DNA of 64,000 bases from Joostella atrarenae (GCF_021764745.1 NZ_JAETXX010000003.1:206178-270177), one strand, 5' to 3'. Shown: positions 9,302-18,628, numbered from the stretch's first letter. Numbers and translations: made by a program. Notes: generated from the letters alone by a model not told the origin.

Positions 9302-10339
9302 CTAGTTCCACCAATAACCTTTTTCTTTGGCATCAGGTACTAGAATCTCAAGGTATTCATTTGGGGTGGCATCATTCCATCCTCGCCAATCGGCCCAGCT
9401 AATTCCTGATTTTTCAAATATTTCAGACATTACCTTTACATCAAAAAAGTTTTTAATATATAGATAAGGTTCTTCAGGCTTATCAAAAGGAGCACCTATA
9501 TAATCCCATTCCGTGCATATAACACTATAGTTTTTTATAAGATTTTTAAAATTTGCTTCTTCACGCTCTAAATCGCCATTAGGTTGACCATACATATGAA
9601 AACCAACTGTTGTGTAGTCCCAATCTATCCATTCATAATCGTCTACAATTTTTTTACAATCATAGGCCAATGAATTAAAAGAAAACATTATAATCTGCCT
9701 GTTCGGTGCTTTTTTCCTTACGTTTTTGTATACCCGTTCCATTGTTGTTTTAAAATCTTTAGATAAATAATCTTTTAGCTCCCATGTCTGTTCGTTATTC
9801 AGTTCATAAATAACATGTTGGTTATTTTTATACCTTGGTGCTACCTTTTCCCAAAACTCTTCCATCATACCGAAACCTCTAGACTTAACATATTCTCCGA
9901 CTTCATGATAATCTATAATTAAAGTCATATCCAACGCCCTTGTGTATGATACCGCCTCATCTATTATAGGCAGAATTTCATCTACATTCCAATATTCTTT
10001 TCCTTCTCGTTTAAACCAGGGGTCTACCCAACATAAACGCACCGCATTATATCCTATGTTTTTTAAATTAGAATACGCTTTTTGATCTCTAGCCATGTTA
10101 ATAGTTTCCTTCATGAAATTAGATTTACCAATAGCAATAGGTGCTGCCCTAATAATTTCTCCTTTTTGCGACAATAACGTACCTTTTGCCTTTGGAACTT
10201 CATCTATTCTACTTGACTCATTTTCATTTATTTTTTTCTCTTTTTCTGATACATGATTAGACTTACAACTTACCACCAATAAAAACATTACCAGTGTAAA
10301 ACTCTTCAACAAATGCATTCCCTTCAAAAACTTCTTCAT
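9302..10339 (-). CDS. GH5 glycosidase lipoprotein (paralogue 1 of 3)
   Basis: 345 residues with a lipobox (LLVVSCKS, Cys25). The catalytic barrel starts near residue 55 (GTLLSQKGEIIRAAPIAIGK). GH5 clan-A signatures are NAVRLCWVDPW, LIIDYHEVGEY, VIYELNNEQTW with Glu183 as acid/base, and VICTEWDY with Glu277 as nucleophile. The residue after the acid/base is Gln rather than the Pro usual in the NEP motif, which the other two paralogues keep. It is a short single-domain enzyme and the first gene of the GH5-GH39-GH32-GH3 block; an inverted repeat and a shared motif lie about 90-130 bp upstream. Subfamily and substrate cannot be set from the sequence alone. Confidence 0.8.
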   Translation of the reverse strand: MKKFLKGMHLLKSFTLVMFLLVVSCKSNHVSEKEKKINENESSRIDEVPKAKGTLLSQKGEIIRAAPIAIGKSNFMKETINMARDQKAYSNLKNIGYNAVRLCWVDPWFKREGKEYWNVDEILPIIDEAVSYTRALDMTLIIDYHEVGEYVKSRGFGMMEEFWEKVAPRYKNNQHVIYELNNEQTWELKDYLSKDFKTTMERVYKNVRKKAPNRQIIMFSFNSLAYDCKKIVDDYEWIDWDYTTVGFHMYGQPNGDLEREEANFKNLIKNYSVICTEWDYIGAPFDKPEEPYLYIKNFFDVKVMSEIFEKSGISWADWRGWNDATPNEYLEILVPDAKEKGYWWN

Positions 10340-10957
10340 AAACGATATTTAATTACTTTTAAAGTTTAACTTTTAGTTATATTAAAAGACTAGAACACCA
10401 ACCTTATCTCTAATTATCTATTAAAGAAACACATAAACCAATTTCCGATAATGCAATATGGTTTATGTATTATTTATTGTGTTTAAAAGTCTTGGGGGAT
10501 AAAATTACAATCGAGTATAAAATTTGAATAGTAATTATGACTCACATAATATTAATTTTGAAGCAACGACATTAAATTCATTAAAAAAAACTACTGTTAT
10601 CAGTATAATAGCCACAAAAAACTGAACTTAACATTCATATCCTCACATAAAAAATCATAATTAGGACTATCCTATATTTTCCAATATGCCTAGAGAAGAA
10701 ACGTTTTTTATAGTATACTATTAAAAATAACCGATATAAACTAATAATAAAATACAGAGAAATATATACTACTAAATCTATACGACTTCATTAAAATGTG
10801 TAGAAATTAAATCCCCCCTTCATTATCAACATGTTTTATACTTCCATATCATTCCTCATTTATTCTTTAGTTTCCAAACACATATACCGTTTGATTTCCT
10901 ATTAATAGTGAACACGTAAATATTAGTTTGGTAATGGAGAATTTAGTATATAACAAA
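10340..10957. promoter_or_regulatory. 618-bp AT-rich intergenic region upstream of the GH5-GH39-GH32-GH3 block
   Basis: No credible gene is seen in any frame. The region separates the 3' end of the sugar operon (mutarotase) from the first gene of the next block, so it should hold the terminator of one and the promoter of the other. The half nearest GH5 contains a 10-bp perfect inverted repeat (10431-10440 and 10459-10468) and a 16-bp motif (10451-10466) also found upstream of GH31. No clear hairpin with a T-run was seen directly after the mutarotase gene. Confidence 0.6.
10431..10468. promoter_or_regulatory. Perfect 10-bp inverted repeat, candidate operator
   Basis: ACATAAACCA at 10431-10440 is the exact reverse complement of TGGTTTATGT at 10459-10468, with an 18-bp spacer. 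It lies 92-129 bp upstream of the GH5 start codon and about 490 bp beyond the mutarotase gene, so an operator for the GH5 block is more likely than a terminator. There is no T-run on either side. The right arm overlaps the 16-bp motif at 10451-10466. A role in regulator binding is inference. Confidence 0.35.
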
Positions 10958-11299
10958 TTAAAGCTTAAAAACCTGTTCCATTTCAACCCATTTTTCTCCT
11001 TTTTTAGCCCATGGTAGTTCTTGTTGGTATTTCCACATTAACTGTTCCCATTCTTGCACTTTAGGGTTTTTGGCATCCATTTCAGCTTTTTTATTTGGAT
11101 CAAAAGTTTCGTCACATTCCATGATCATAAACATCCTATTTCCAGATAAATAAATTTGCATATCAACAATTCCAGCATCTTTAATGCTTTTTGTAATTTC
11201 TGGCCAAGCATTTCCTGTTGCATGGTACTCTTTATATTCAGCTATTAACTTAGGATCATCTTTTAAATCGCAAGTCAAACAAAATCTTTTTGTACTCAT
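10958..11299 (-). CDS. Sugar mutarotase, RhaM/L-fucose mutarotase (DUF718) family
   Basis: A 113-residue single-domain protein with the features of the L-rhamnose/L-fucose mutarotase family: RFCLTCDLKDDPKLIAEYKEYH near the N-terminus (His and Tyr of the active site), AWPEI, a central MQIYLSGNRMFMIME strand pair, and a C-terminal WEQLMWKYQQELPWA. It interconverts alpha and beta anomers of an L-sugar so that the dehydrogenase receives the right form. It directly abuts the symporter gene (stop and start adjacent) and is the last gene of the sugar operon. Given the neighbours, L-galactose, whose ring configuration matches L-fucose, is the most likely substrate. Confidence 0.82.
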   Translation of the reverse strand: MSTKRFCLTCDLKDDPKLIAEYKEYHATGNAWPEITKSIKDAGIVDMQIYLSGNRMFMIMECDETFDPNKKAEMDAKNPKVQEWEQLMWKYQQELPWAKKGEKWVEMEQVFKL

Positions 11300-12634
11300 T
11301 TATTTTGATTTTTTATAGGTTATATAACCGTATCTAGTAACCACGGTTAAACAAATTAATGGTAAAATAAAAGAGAAATTTACTTCAGGAATATATCCTA
11401 GAATTTTTATATCAGAAAATCCTGATCCTCCCCAGTCTAAAATACTTCCTTGTAATACTGGCATTAATGCACCACCTACAATGGCCATAACTAAACCAGC
11501 AGATCCAATTTTAGCTTCATCTCCCATATCTTTTAAGGCAATTCCGTAAATAGTTGGAAACATAATAGACATAAACAAGGAAATTAACACCAAAGAATAT
11601 AATCCTACAGTTCCGGGTAATAAAATAGCACCTGCCGCAAATATTACTCCTCCAAAACCAAACATCATTAAGACTCTAGAAGGATTCATTGTTTTCATCA
11701 TTCCTGTTCCAATCCACCTACCTGATAAAAAGATTACCATGGCTGCTACGTTAAACCAAGTAGCAGTTAGCGCTTCGCTTTCTGGTAAGCTCTCATTGAT
11801 ATTATCTACGTATTGAAAAATATATGTCCAACACATGATTTGAGCTCCCACATAAAATGCTTGAGCAATAACTCCTTGAACATAATTATTATTAGCAAAT
11901 AATATTTTAAAAGATTCCAATAAACTCATTTTATCTTCCTCTGCTGTTTTAGGAATTTTTGTAAAAATAATTACTACTGTTATTGCCAATACAACCAATC
12001 CTAAAATGATATAAGGAACACTAATTACTCCCAAATCATTTTCTCTTACTACTGCTTTAGCAGATTCAGACAAGGTATCATAAACCAATTCTCCTTCCTC
12101 ATTTTTATCATCAGATCTTAATGCAGAAATCACAAACTGTTGCGCTACAATCATCCCCATTAAAGAACCAATAGGGTTAAAAGCTTGAGCTAAATTTAAA
12201 CGTTGTGTAGCAGTTTCTTTATCTCCTAAAGCTAAAATTAAAGGATTAGAGGTGGTTTCTAAAAATGCCAAACCACAAGTAATAATCCAAAGAGAGACTA
12301 AAAAATAATTAAATTCCTGAAAAGCTGCAGCAGGATAAAATAAAAAGGCTCCAGTAGCATACAAACATAAACCTAAAAGAATTCCTGATCTATAACTAAA
12401 TTTTCTAATAAACAATGCTGCGGGTAAAGCCATGAAAAAATAACCAAAGTAAAATGCAAACTGTACTAACGATGCTTGCATATTAGACAATTCAGGCATT
12501 ACTTTTTTAAAAGCAGAGACCATCGGATTGGTTAAATCATTAGCAATACCCCATAAGGCAAATAATGAAGTGATAATAATAAAGGGAAAAAGTAGTTGTT
12601 TAGGTACTGTTGGCGGTTTTGTGCTAGTGTTCAT
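11300..12634 (-). CDS. FucP-type sugar:proton symporter (MFS), probable L-galactose/L-fucose permease
   Basis: 444 residues with about 12 hydrophobic segments, in the FucP/GluP branch of the major facilitator superfamily. Family features are FIIITSLFALWGIANDLTNPM in the first segment, FYFGYFFMALPAA, GLAFLETTSNPLILALG and NLAQAFNPIGSLMG. It should import a deoxy- or hexose sugar across the inner membrane with protons. FucP of E. coli transports L-fucose and also related sugars such as L-galactose. The next gene upstream (48 bp) is the aldo/keto reductase and the mutarotase follows without a gap, so the substrate is most likely the sugar oxidised by this operon. Confidence 0.88.
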   Translation of the reverse strand: MNTSTKPPTVPKQLLFPFIIITSLFALWGIANDLTNPMVSAFKKVMPELSNMQASLVQFAFYFGYFFMALPAALFIRKFSYRSGILLGLCLYATGAFLFYPAAAFQEFNYFLVSLWIITCGLAFLETTSNPLILALGDKETATQRLNLAQAFNPIGSLMGMIVAQQFVISALRSDDKNEEGELVYDTLSESAKAVVRENDLGVISVPYIILGLVVLAITVVIIFTKIPKTAEEDKMSLLESFKILFANNNYVQGVIAQAFYVGAQIMCWTYIFQYVDNINESLPESEALTATWFNVAAMVIFLSGRWIGTGMMKTMNPSRVLMMFGFGGVIFAAGAILLPGTVGLYSLVLISLFMSIMFPTIYGIALKDMGDEAKIGSAGLVMAIVGGALMPVLQGSILDWGGSGFSDIKILGYIPEVNFSFILPLICLTVVTRYGYITYKKSK

Positions 12635-12682
12635 TTGTTAATATTCTATATTGTTAAGTAAGCTTTGTGTATAAAAAACCAA

Positions 12683-13639
12683 CTAATTAGATTGTTTGGT
12701 TTTTATTATAGTATCTGTAATTTCATTGAAAATAGATTCTTCAAGTTTCCCTTCATCCCAAGCATTTAACAAATCTACCATTTGTTCTTTTTTGGTTGGC
12801 CCAACTACAACGCGGTCTGCTTCTTTTATTGAAAACACATAACGTAAGGCCAATCTTGATAATGGTATGTTATGCTTTTTAGCTATTTCATTAATTTTAA
12901 GTGCGGTATCTACATCTAAATTCGTTACCCATTCGTTATTAGGACGTTCTTTATTATACTGTTCTAAACGTCTTCCTAATAACCCCATATGCAAGGCAGA
13001 TGCAGCATAGTAAGCAATGTTTTCTTGTTGAATTTGAGGAATATCTCTTTCAAACCCCGATAAATTGCAGGCATCCATTTTTAAGAAGCCGGAAAGCACA
13101 TCAAAATTTTCTTTAATCATATGCGGATAAAAAGGTTCCGTTGGATTTCCTCCAATACCAAGTCTATCTACAACACCTTCGTTTTTTAAACCGTTTAAAC
13201 ATTTCATGATCTCGTCAATACGCTCTACAGGTACTAAATGTGGCTCGTGTAAAAACAATAAATCAATTTTATCAATACCGATGACCTCCAAACTTTCATA
13301 CACACTTTTTCTCATGGTTTCAGTGGAATAATCAACGATACAATCATCGGCTCTGTCGGCACGCAAACGACCTACTTTGGTACTAATAAATGGTTTTTCT
13401 CCAGTCCATAACTTTAGTGTTTTTCCTAAAAATTCTTGCGATCTATTATAAGATGGCGCCGTATCGAAAACACGAACTCCATGTTCTAAAGCATAAGTTA
13501 AAGTGCCAATAGCATCTTGTTCTTCTATCGGTCTCCAAACCCCACCTAGCCCAGAGCAGCCACAAACCAATCTGCTTTGATTATTAAAAAATTCACTTTT
13601 TTTATAATCGCCTTCTATATATGTTGGTCTAGTATTCAT
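12683..13639 (-). CDS. Aldo/keto reductase, probable L-galactose (or L-fucose) 1-dehydrogenase
   Basis: 318 residues of the AKR family. The catalytic tetrad is visible: Asp and Tyr in VRVFDTAPSYNRS, Lys in ISTKVGRL, His in LLFLHEPH. The nucleotide end VVVGPTKKEQM is also typical. It belongs to the D-threo-aldose/L-fucose dehydrogenase branch, which oxidises the anomeric carbon to a lactone. The next gene upstream encodes a COG3618 lactonase 11 bp away, the same arrangement as the L-galactose dehydrogenase/lactonase pair described in Bacteroides vulgatus (Bvu0219/Bvu0220). Because tagaturonate reductase and altronate dehydratase genes follow, L-galactose is preferred over L-fucose, but both sugars share the configuration this enzyme type reads. 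Confidence 0.8.
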   Translation of the reverse strand: MNTRPTYIEGDYKKSEFFNNQSRLVCGCSGLGGVWRPIEEQDAIGTLTYALEHGVRVFDTAPSYNRSQEFLGKTLKLWTGEKPFISTKVGRLRADRADDCIVDYSTETMRKSVYESLEVIGIDKIDLLFLHEPHLVPVERIDEIMKCLNGLKNEGVVDRLGIGGNPTEPFYPHMIKENFDVLSGFLKMDACNLSGFERDIPQIQQENIAYYAASALHMGLLGRRLEQYNKERPNNEWVTNLDVDTALKINEIAKKHNIPLSRLALRYVFSIKEADRVVVGPTKKEQMVDLLNAWDEGKLEESIFNEITDTIIKTKQSN

Positions 13640-13650
13640 CGTTTCTTCAT

Positions 13651-14478
13651 TTATAAATTGTAAAATTTCACAGCATTTAATCCCATAATGGCTTGTTGTT
13701 CCTCTGGACTTAATTCTGCTATAAATTCGGTTGTTATTTTTTTTACTTGTTCATAGTTTCCAGCTACTAAACACACCGGCCAATCCGATCCGAATAAAAT
13801 TCGGTCTGCTCCAAAAGCATTTAAAACTAACTGCATATAAGGCAGCAATGCATGATACGTCCATGTTTTGTAATCGGCTTCGGTAATCATGCCAGACAAT
13901 TTGCAATACACATTAGGTTGTTTTGCAATTTCGGTCATTAGCACAGCCCAGCCCTCGTAAAATCCATCTTTAATGTAAGGTTTTGCAATATGATCGATTA
14001 CAAATTTGATGTTCGGAAATCGTTTTACAAACTCTAAAACCGCCCCTAATTGATGTGGAAACACCAAAATATCGTAGGTGAAGTTGTATTTTTCAAGTTT
14101 TGATATACCGTTTAAAAAATCGGATCTTAATAAAAAATTAGAATCTGCTTCACCTTGAACGACATGACGAAATCCTTTTACTTTTTCAAACTGACTATAA
14201 TGTTCTAAAACTGCATCAATATCATTTCCACTAAAATCTACCCAACCTACAATGCCTTTTATAAAATCGTTTTTTGAGGCCAAGTCTATTAAAAAATCAG
14301 TTTCTTCTAAAGTTTGATCTGCTTGAACAGCCACGCAACCATCGATGTTGTTTTGTTTATAAACAGTTTTTAAATCTAACGGCATAAAATCTTTACGAAT
14401 TACAGCCATATCATCATCTATCCAGCTGTGTTTAACAGGTTCGTATTTCCAAAAATGTTGATGTGAATCAATATTCAT
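13651..14478 (-). CDS. Amidohydrolase-superfamily sugar lactonase (probable L-galactono-1,5-lactonase)
   Basis: 275 residues, COG3618 type. It begins MNIDSHQHFWKYEP (the metal-binding HxH motif), followed by a barrel with FVIDHIAKPYIKDG and ILFGSDWPVCLVAG (the terminal catalytic Asp). This group hydrolyses lactones of sugars such as L-fucono-, L-rhamnono- and L-galactono-lactone. The start overlaps the end of the UxaB-like gene by 11 bp and the stop is 11 bp before the AKR gene, so translation is probably coupled. Substrate assignment comes from the pathway context. Confidence 0.82.
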   Translation of the reverse strand: MNIDSHQHFWKYEPVKHSWIDDDMAVIRKDFMPLDLKTVYKQNNIDGCVAVQADQTLEETDFLIDLASKNDFIKGIVGWVDFSGNDIDAVLEHYSQFEKVKGFRHVVQGEADSNFLLRSDFLNGISKLEKYNFTYDILVFPHQLGAVLEFVKRFPNIKFVIDHIAKPYIKDGFYEGWAVLMTEIAKQPNVYCKLSGMITEADYKTWTYHALLPYMQLVLNAFGADRILFGSDWPVCLVAGNYEQVKKITTEFIAELSPEEQQAIMGLNAVKFYNL

Positions 14479-15940
14479 AACTACGTTTGTATAAATTTTC
14501 TAGACAATATTTTACGCCCTTATGTTCTAGGTCTTGAATTTTTTCTGTTACAAAAGCGACTAATCCACTATAAGCAGATAAATTATCGCCTACAATATTT
14601 TTGTTGGCCAAAGTATTTTGAACTAATTCAGATAAAGTCTGACGACCTTCATCGACCTTGCTCCATTCCGATTTAAAAAATTTTAATGCTTTCGCATCAT
14701 CGTTTATGTTAATAATTTCATTGTTAAAACTCCCTTTATAAAAACGAATCATGCAAGCCAAAGAAAAAGCCATGCGCTTTGGAAACGTACCATTTAACGT
14801 CGTATATTCTTTAAAAGCAGGCAATAATCTTGCTTGGAATTTAGAGGTACTATTTAAAGAAATAGTTAGTAAAAAGTGTTTTAATGTTGGATTTTTAAAA
14901 CGATCGATAACTGCATTTATAAAAGCATCGACTTCACTTTCGGTAAAATTAGTTAAGGTTGGTTTTATTTCTGATGACAACACCTCCAGTACATGATTTT
15001 TAACCAATGCATCGTCCATACTTTGTTTTACAGTTCGTAGGCCGGCTAAATAACCTACAGGAACTAATGAGGTATGAGCCCCGTTTAAAATACGAACTTT
15101 CATTTCTCTGTAATCAGACAAATCATCAACAAACTGAACATTTAAATCTGTTTTAGCAAAAGGCAATTCCTCTTGAACCAAATCATGGCCTTTTATAATC
15201 CAGCTGTGATAATCTTCACCTGCAACTAACAAATCATCATTAAAACCTATTTGGTTAATAATGGCACCTTTTCGGTCTTCAGGAAAACCAGATACAATGC
15301 GGTCGACCAACGTACTGCAGAAATGATTATGGTTTACAATCCACGCTTCAAACTCTTGGCTTAAGTCCCAAAGTTTCACATATTCTAAAATACTGCTTTT
15401 CAAGGCTTCGCCGTTATCCTCAATCAATTCACAGGGTAATAAAATACAGCCTTTGTCTGCAGCTCCATTAAAATGTATAAATCTATGGTGTAACCATAGG
15501 GTTAATTTTGCAGGAAATTCATCTGGCGGACAATCTGTTTGCTGGTCGGTACTAGAAAATTTAATTCCTGCTTCAGTCGTATTAGAGACTATAAAACGCA
15601 TTTCCGGTGCTTCCGCCAAAGCCAAATATTCGTCCCACTGCCTATACGGTTGAATAATGGTACTTATAGATTCTACTAAGGTGACTTCAGAAATTAATTT
15701 TCCGTTTCTAACGCCATCTAAAGCCACATGAAACAAACCTTCTTGAGTTCTTAATGCTGTGTAGTCACCACTTTTTGTTGGTTTTACAATAGCAACACTT
15801 CCGTTAAAATTTGTTGTTTTATTTAAGACATCAAACATCCAATCGCAAAAGGCTCTTAAAAAATTTCCTCCTCCAAATTGCATGACACGCACAGGATATT
15901 GTACAGGTTTGTTTGCTGTTGTTCTATTTAATTTTTTCAT
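14468..15940 (-). CDS. uxaB: Tagaturonate reductase (altronate oxidoreductase)
   Basis: 490 residues of the mannitol dehydrogenase/UxaB family. The N-terminal NAD-binding segment is VMQFGGGNFLRAFCDWMFD. SNTTEAGIKF and the C-terminal-domain segments SGFPEDRKGA and KVRILNGAHTSLVPVGYLAG match tagaturonate reductases, and the length is close to the usual 480-490. It reduces D-tagaturonate to D-altronate in the cytoplasm. In the galacturonate pathway this follows UxaC isomerase, but no isomerase is seen here. Tagaturonate would instead come from the Zn dehydrogenase at 17618-18628 acting on L-galactonate. It lies 18 bp downstream of the altronate dehydratase gene. Confidence 0.87.
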   Translation of the reverse strand: MKKLNRTTANKPVQYPVRVMQFGGGNFLRAFCDWMFDVLNKTTNFNGSVAIVKPTKSGDYTALRTQEGLFHVALDGVRNGKLISEVTLVESISTIIQPYRQWDEYLALAEAPEMRFIVSNTTEAGIKFSSTDQQTDCPPDEFPAKLTLWLHHRFIHFNGAADKGCILLPCELIEDNGEALKSSILEYVKLWDLSQEFEAWIVNHNHFCSTLVDRIVSGFPEDRKGAIINQIGFNDDLLVAGEDYHSWIIKGHDLVQEELPFAKTDLNVQFVDDLSDYREMKVRILNGAHTSLVPVGYLAGLRTVKQSMDDALVKNHVLEVLSSEIKPTLTNFTESEVDAFINAVIDRFKNPTLKHFLLTISLNSTSKFQARLLPAFKEYTTLNGTFPKRMAFSLACMIRFYKGSFNNEIININDDAKALKFFKSEWSKVDEGRQTLSELVQNTLANKNIVGDNLSAYSGLVAFVTEKIQDLEHKGVKYCLENLYKRSYEY

Positions 15941-15958
15941 TTTGATATGTTCCTGTTT

Positions 15959-17611
15959 TTATAATGAAACCCCTCTTTTCCAAGGAATAAAATCGTTATT
16001 TCCATGAAGCACTGCTTTCGATGCAGTCTCTCCACTAGCCACGCTAATCACGTGATCTAGAATTTTTTCTCCCATAGTCCGAATGGTATCTTCACCACTA
16101 ATTACCGTCCCAGCATTAATGTCTATGATATCATTCATACGCTCAAAAAGCGCAGTATTACTTGACATTTTTAATACTGGTGCGACAGGATTTCCCGTAG
16201 GTGTTCCTAATCCTGTGGTAAAAACCACGACGTTACATCCAGAACCTACTAAACCTGTGGTCGATTCTACATCGTTTCCTGGTGTACATAATAAATTTAA
16301 TCCGGGCTTTGTTACTTGTTCTGTATAATCTAAAACTTCAACTACTGGCGATGTACCTCCTTTTTTAGCTGCCCCTGCAGATTTCATCGCATCGGTAATT
16401 AAACCATCTTTAATGTTTCCTGGCGATGGGTTATTCTCGAAACCAGACCCTACAGCAACTGCTGATGCCGAATAGGCGCGCATTAAATTGTAAAATTTCT
16501 TAGAATCTTCTGCAGTTTCACATCTGTTGATGATGTCTTGCTCCACACCGTTTAATTCTGGAAATTCTGATAAAACAGGACTACCGCCTAATGCAACCAA
16601 TAAATCTGATGCATAGCCTAAAGCTGGGTTTGCCGATATTCCTGAAAACCCATCGGAACCACCACATTCTAGCCCAAGAACTAATTTGCTTAAAGGTGCA
16701 GGTTGGCGTTCTATTTTATTAGCTTCCGTTAAGCCTATAAAAGTGTGTTTAACGGCTTCTTCTATCAATTTACGTTCACTTTCGCTACGTTGCTGCTCTA
16801 AATAATGTACTGGTTTTTTATTATTTGGGGCTATAGCGTCAATAGCGTTTTGTAACATTTCTATTTGTGCGTTCTGGCAACCTAAACTAAAAACGGTTGC
16901 ACCAGCGACATTAGGATTTGCAATGTATCCTGCCAAAAGTTTACATAATACTTCAGAATCTTGACGAATACCACCACAGCCACCATCGTGTTTTAAAAAC
17001 TTGATACCATCAACATTTGGAAATATTCTGTTTTTAGAAAGTTCTTCTTTTGTTGTTATGATAGGCGTATTAAAAATATCTTCAGCAGACGCTCCAGCTT
17101 TATACTGGCGAATAAGCGCATCGGTATCTACCGCAAAATCTTTCTTGGTTTCGTATCCTAATTTTTCACAAAGCGCTCCTTCTAAAACATCTAAATTTCG
17201 GTTTTCACAAAAGGTTAAAGGAATAATTAACCAATGGTTTGCTGTTCCTACTTTTCCATCGTTTCTGTGATATCCATTAAAGGTTCTATCTTTAAAATTT
17301 GAAATATCTGGAGCTGTCCAAGAATACTTTTCTTTATTTTCTTTATAATCTGAAGACGCGTGTTTTACGTTTTCTATAGTAATAGCGCATCCTGCTGAAA
17401 TTGGCAAAATTGCTTTTCCTATAAGTACGCCATACATAAAAATCTCATCCCCTACATTAAAATCATGCAAAGCGAACTTGTGTTTTTGTTTGATATCTTC
17501 TTTAAGTACCAAACGTTCTTCTCCTATTTCAACCTTTGTACCTTTTGTCAATCCCTGAATGGCAACTATGATATTATCTTTCGGATCTATTTGTGCGTAA
17601 CTACTAACCAT
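15959..17611 (-). CDS. uxaA: Altronate dehydratase
   Basis: 550 residues with the two-part structure of UxaA. An N-terminal SAF-like domain (about 1-100, DNIIVAIQGLTKG and GDEIFMYGVLIGKA) is followed by the catalytic domain (FNGYHRNDGKVGTANHWLI, KHDGGCGG, LGLECGGSDGFSGISANPA, LLCTPGNDVESTTG, ISGEDTIRTMGEKI). It dehydrates D-altronate to 2-keto-3-deoxy-D-gluconate using Fe/Mn. The KDG kinase and aldolase that would complete the route to pyruvate and glyceraldehyde-3-phosphate are not in this window, so core-genome copies are presumed. It starts 6 bp after the stop of the Zn dehydrogenase gene. Confidence 0.9.
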   Translation of the reverse strand: MVSSYAQIDPKDNIIVAIQGLTKGTKVEIGEERLVLKEDIKQKHKFALHDFNVGDEIFMYGVLIGKAILPISAGCAITIENVKHASSDYKENKEKYSWTAPDISNFKDRTFNGYHRNDGKVGTANHWLIIPLTFCENRNLDVLEGALCEKLGYETKKDFAVDTDALIRQYKAGASAEDIFNTPIITTKEELSKNRIFPNVDGIKFLKHDGGCGGIRQDSEVLCKLLAGYIANPNVAGATVFSLGCQNAQIEMLQNAIDAIAPNNKKPVHYLEQQRSESERKLIEEAVKHTFIGLTEANKIERQPAPLSKLVLGLECGGSDGFSGISANPALGYASDLLVALGGSPVLSEFPELNGVEQDIINRCETAEDSKKFYNLMRAYSASAVAVGSGFENNPSPGNIKDGLITDAMKSAGAAKKGGTSPVVEVLDYTEQVTKPGLNLLCTPGNDVESTTGLVGSGCNVVVFTTGLGTPTGNPVAPVLKMSSNTALFERMNDIIDINAGTVISGEDTIRTMGEKILDHVISVASGETASKAVLHGNNDFIPWKRGVSL

Positions 17612-17617
17612 GTGCTT

Positions 17618-18628
17618 CTAATTAAATTTTACCATTGCTTTTATTACTCCTGTTTCAGGATTTGTCCAACTGTCAAAATGTGCAATCATATCCGTAAAAT
17701 CAACATGATGTGTAATAAATGATTCCGTTGGAAATTGATCTAACACACTAATAACGTGTTCAAAATCTTCTGTTGTTGCATTTCTGCTGCACATAATGGT
17801 GGTTTCTTTAGCGTGTATTTTAGGATGATTAAAGACCAAATCGCCTTTCGACAAACCAACTAAAATATAACGACCACCATGCGCCATATAATCTGGACCT
17901 ACTTCTAATGCTCCTTTAAAACCTGTAGCATCGAAAACCGCAGTTGCCATATCACCATTGGTAATTTTAGCTATTTTTTCTACGGGATTATCATTAACAT
18001 TTATAACATAATCGGCGCCAATAGCGTCTTTGGTATATTTTAAACGGGCATCGTTTACATCTAAAACAATTACTTTTGCCCCAGCTATTTGGGCTAATTT
18101 CACCATTCCAATACCAATTGGTCCACAACCTACAACAACTACAGTTTCTCCTTCCTGAATATGAGCTCTACGGATAGCATGTGCGCCAATAGCCAAGGGT
18201 TCTACAATTGCCATTTCGTTATCAGTTAAATGATTTGCAGGCAACAATAAATCTTGGCGTACGGTTATAAACTCCTGCATTCCACCGTCCGAATGCACGC
18301 CTAATACACTTATATTCGTACAACAGTTGGTTTTTCCATTTCTACACGCAATACATTTTCCGCAGCTTACGTAAGGCATAACGACTACTTGATCGCCTGC
18401 CTTTAATCCGCGTTCATTTTCACCAATCTCAACAATTTCGGAAGCCAACTCATGTCCTAAAATTCTAGGGTATGTAAAAAAGGCTTGATTACCAGAATAA
18501 GCATGTAAATCCGTTCCGCAAATCCCAACTTTTTTTATTTTTAATAAAGCTTCATTTTCTTTACGAACAGGTGCTTCTTTTTCTTTTAACAAGAACTTTC
18601 CTGGCTCATCACAAACTATATATTTCAT
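17618..18628 (-). CDS. Zinc-dependent dehydrogenase, probable L-galactonate 5-dehydrogenase
   Basis: 336 residues from the preferred start at 18628 (MKYIVCDEPGKF). A start at 18664 would add 12 residues of non-family sequence. It is a medium-chain Zn alcohol dehydrogenase: catalytic zinc ligands in KVGICGTDLHAY and ILGHE, the structural zinc cysteines in CGKCIACRNGKTNCC, and the Rossmann motif VVVVGCGPIGIGMVKLA. This subgroup (RspB/YjjN-like) includes enzymes oxidising L-galactonate or L-gulonate to keto-uronates. As the first gene of the operon ahead of UxaA and UxaB, conversion of L-galactonate to D-tagaturonate is the role that makes the pathway complete. This corresponds to Bvu0222 of the published B. 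vulgatus route. Confidence 0.8.
   Translation of the reverse strand: MKYIVCDEPGKFLLKEKEAPVRKENEALLKIKKVGICGTDLHAYSGNQAFFTYPRILGHELASEIVEIGENERGLKAGDQVVVMPYVSCGKCIACRNGKTNCCTNISVLGVHSDGGMQEFITVRQDLLLPANHLTDNEMAIVEPLAIGAHAIRRAHIQEGETVVVVGCGPIGIGMVKLAQIAGAKVIVLDVNDARLKYTKDAIGADYVINVNDNPVEKIAKITNGDMATAVFDATGFKGALEVGPDYMAHGGRYILVGLSKGDLVFNHPKIHAKETTIMCSRNATTEDFEHVISVLDQFPTESFITHHVDFTDMIAHFDSWTNPETGVIKAMVKFN

Noticed and set aside
10340..10957. A gene or RNA in the 618-bp gap
   Set aside because: All frames are broken by stops within short distances, composition is that of intergenic DNA and no stable structured RNA was recognised besides the operator-like inverted repeat.
10958..18628. Reading the sugar operon as a standard L-fucose or galacturonate operon
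   Set aside because: There is no fuconate dehydratase or keto-deoxy-fuconate dehydrogenase for L-fucose, and no UxaC isomerase for galacturonate. The combination of lactonase, Zn dehydrogenase, UxaB and UxaA fits L-galactose better. L-fucose co-use remains possible.
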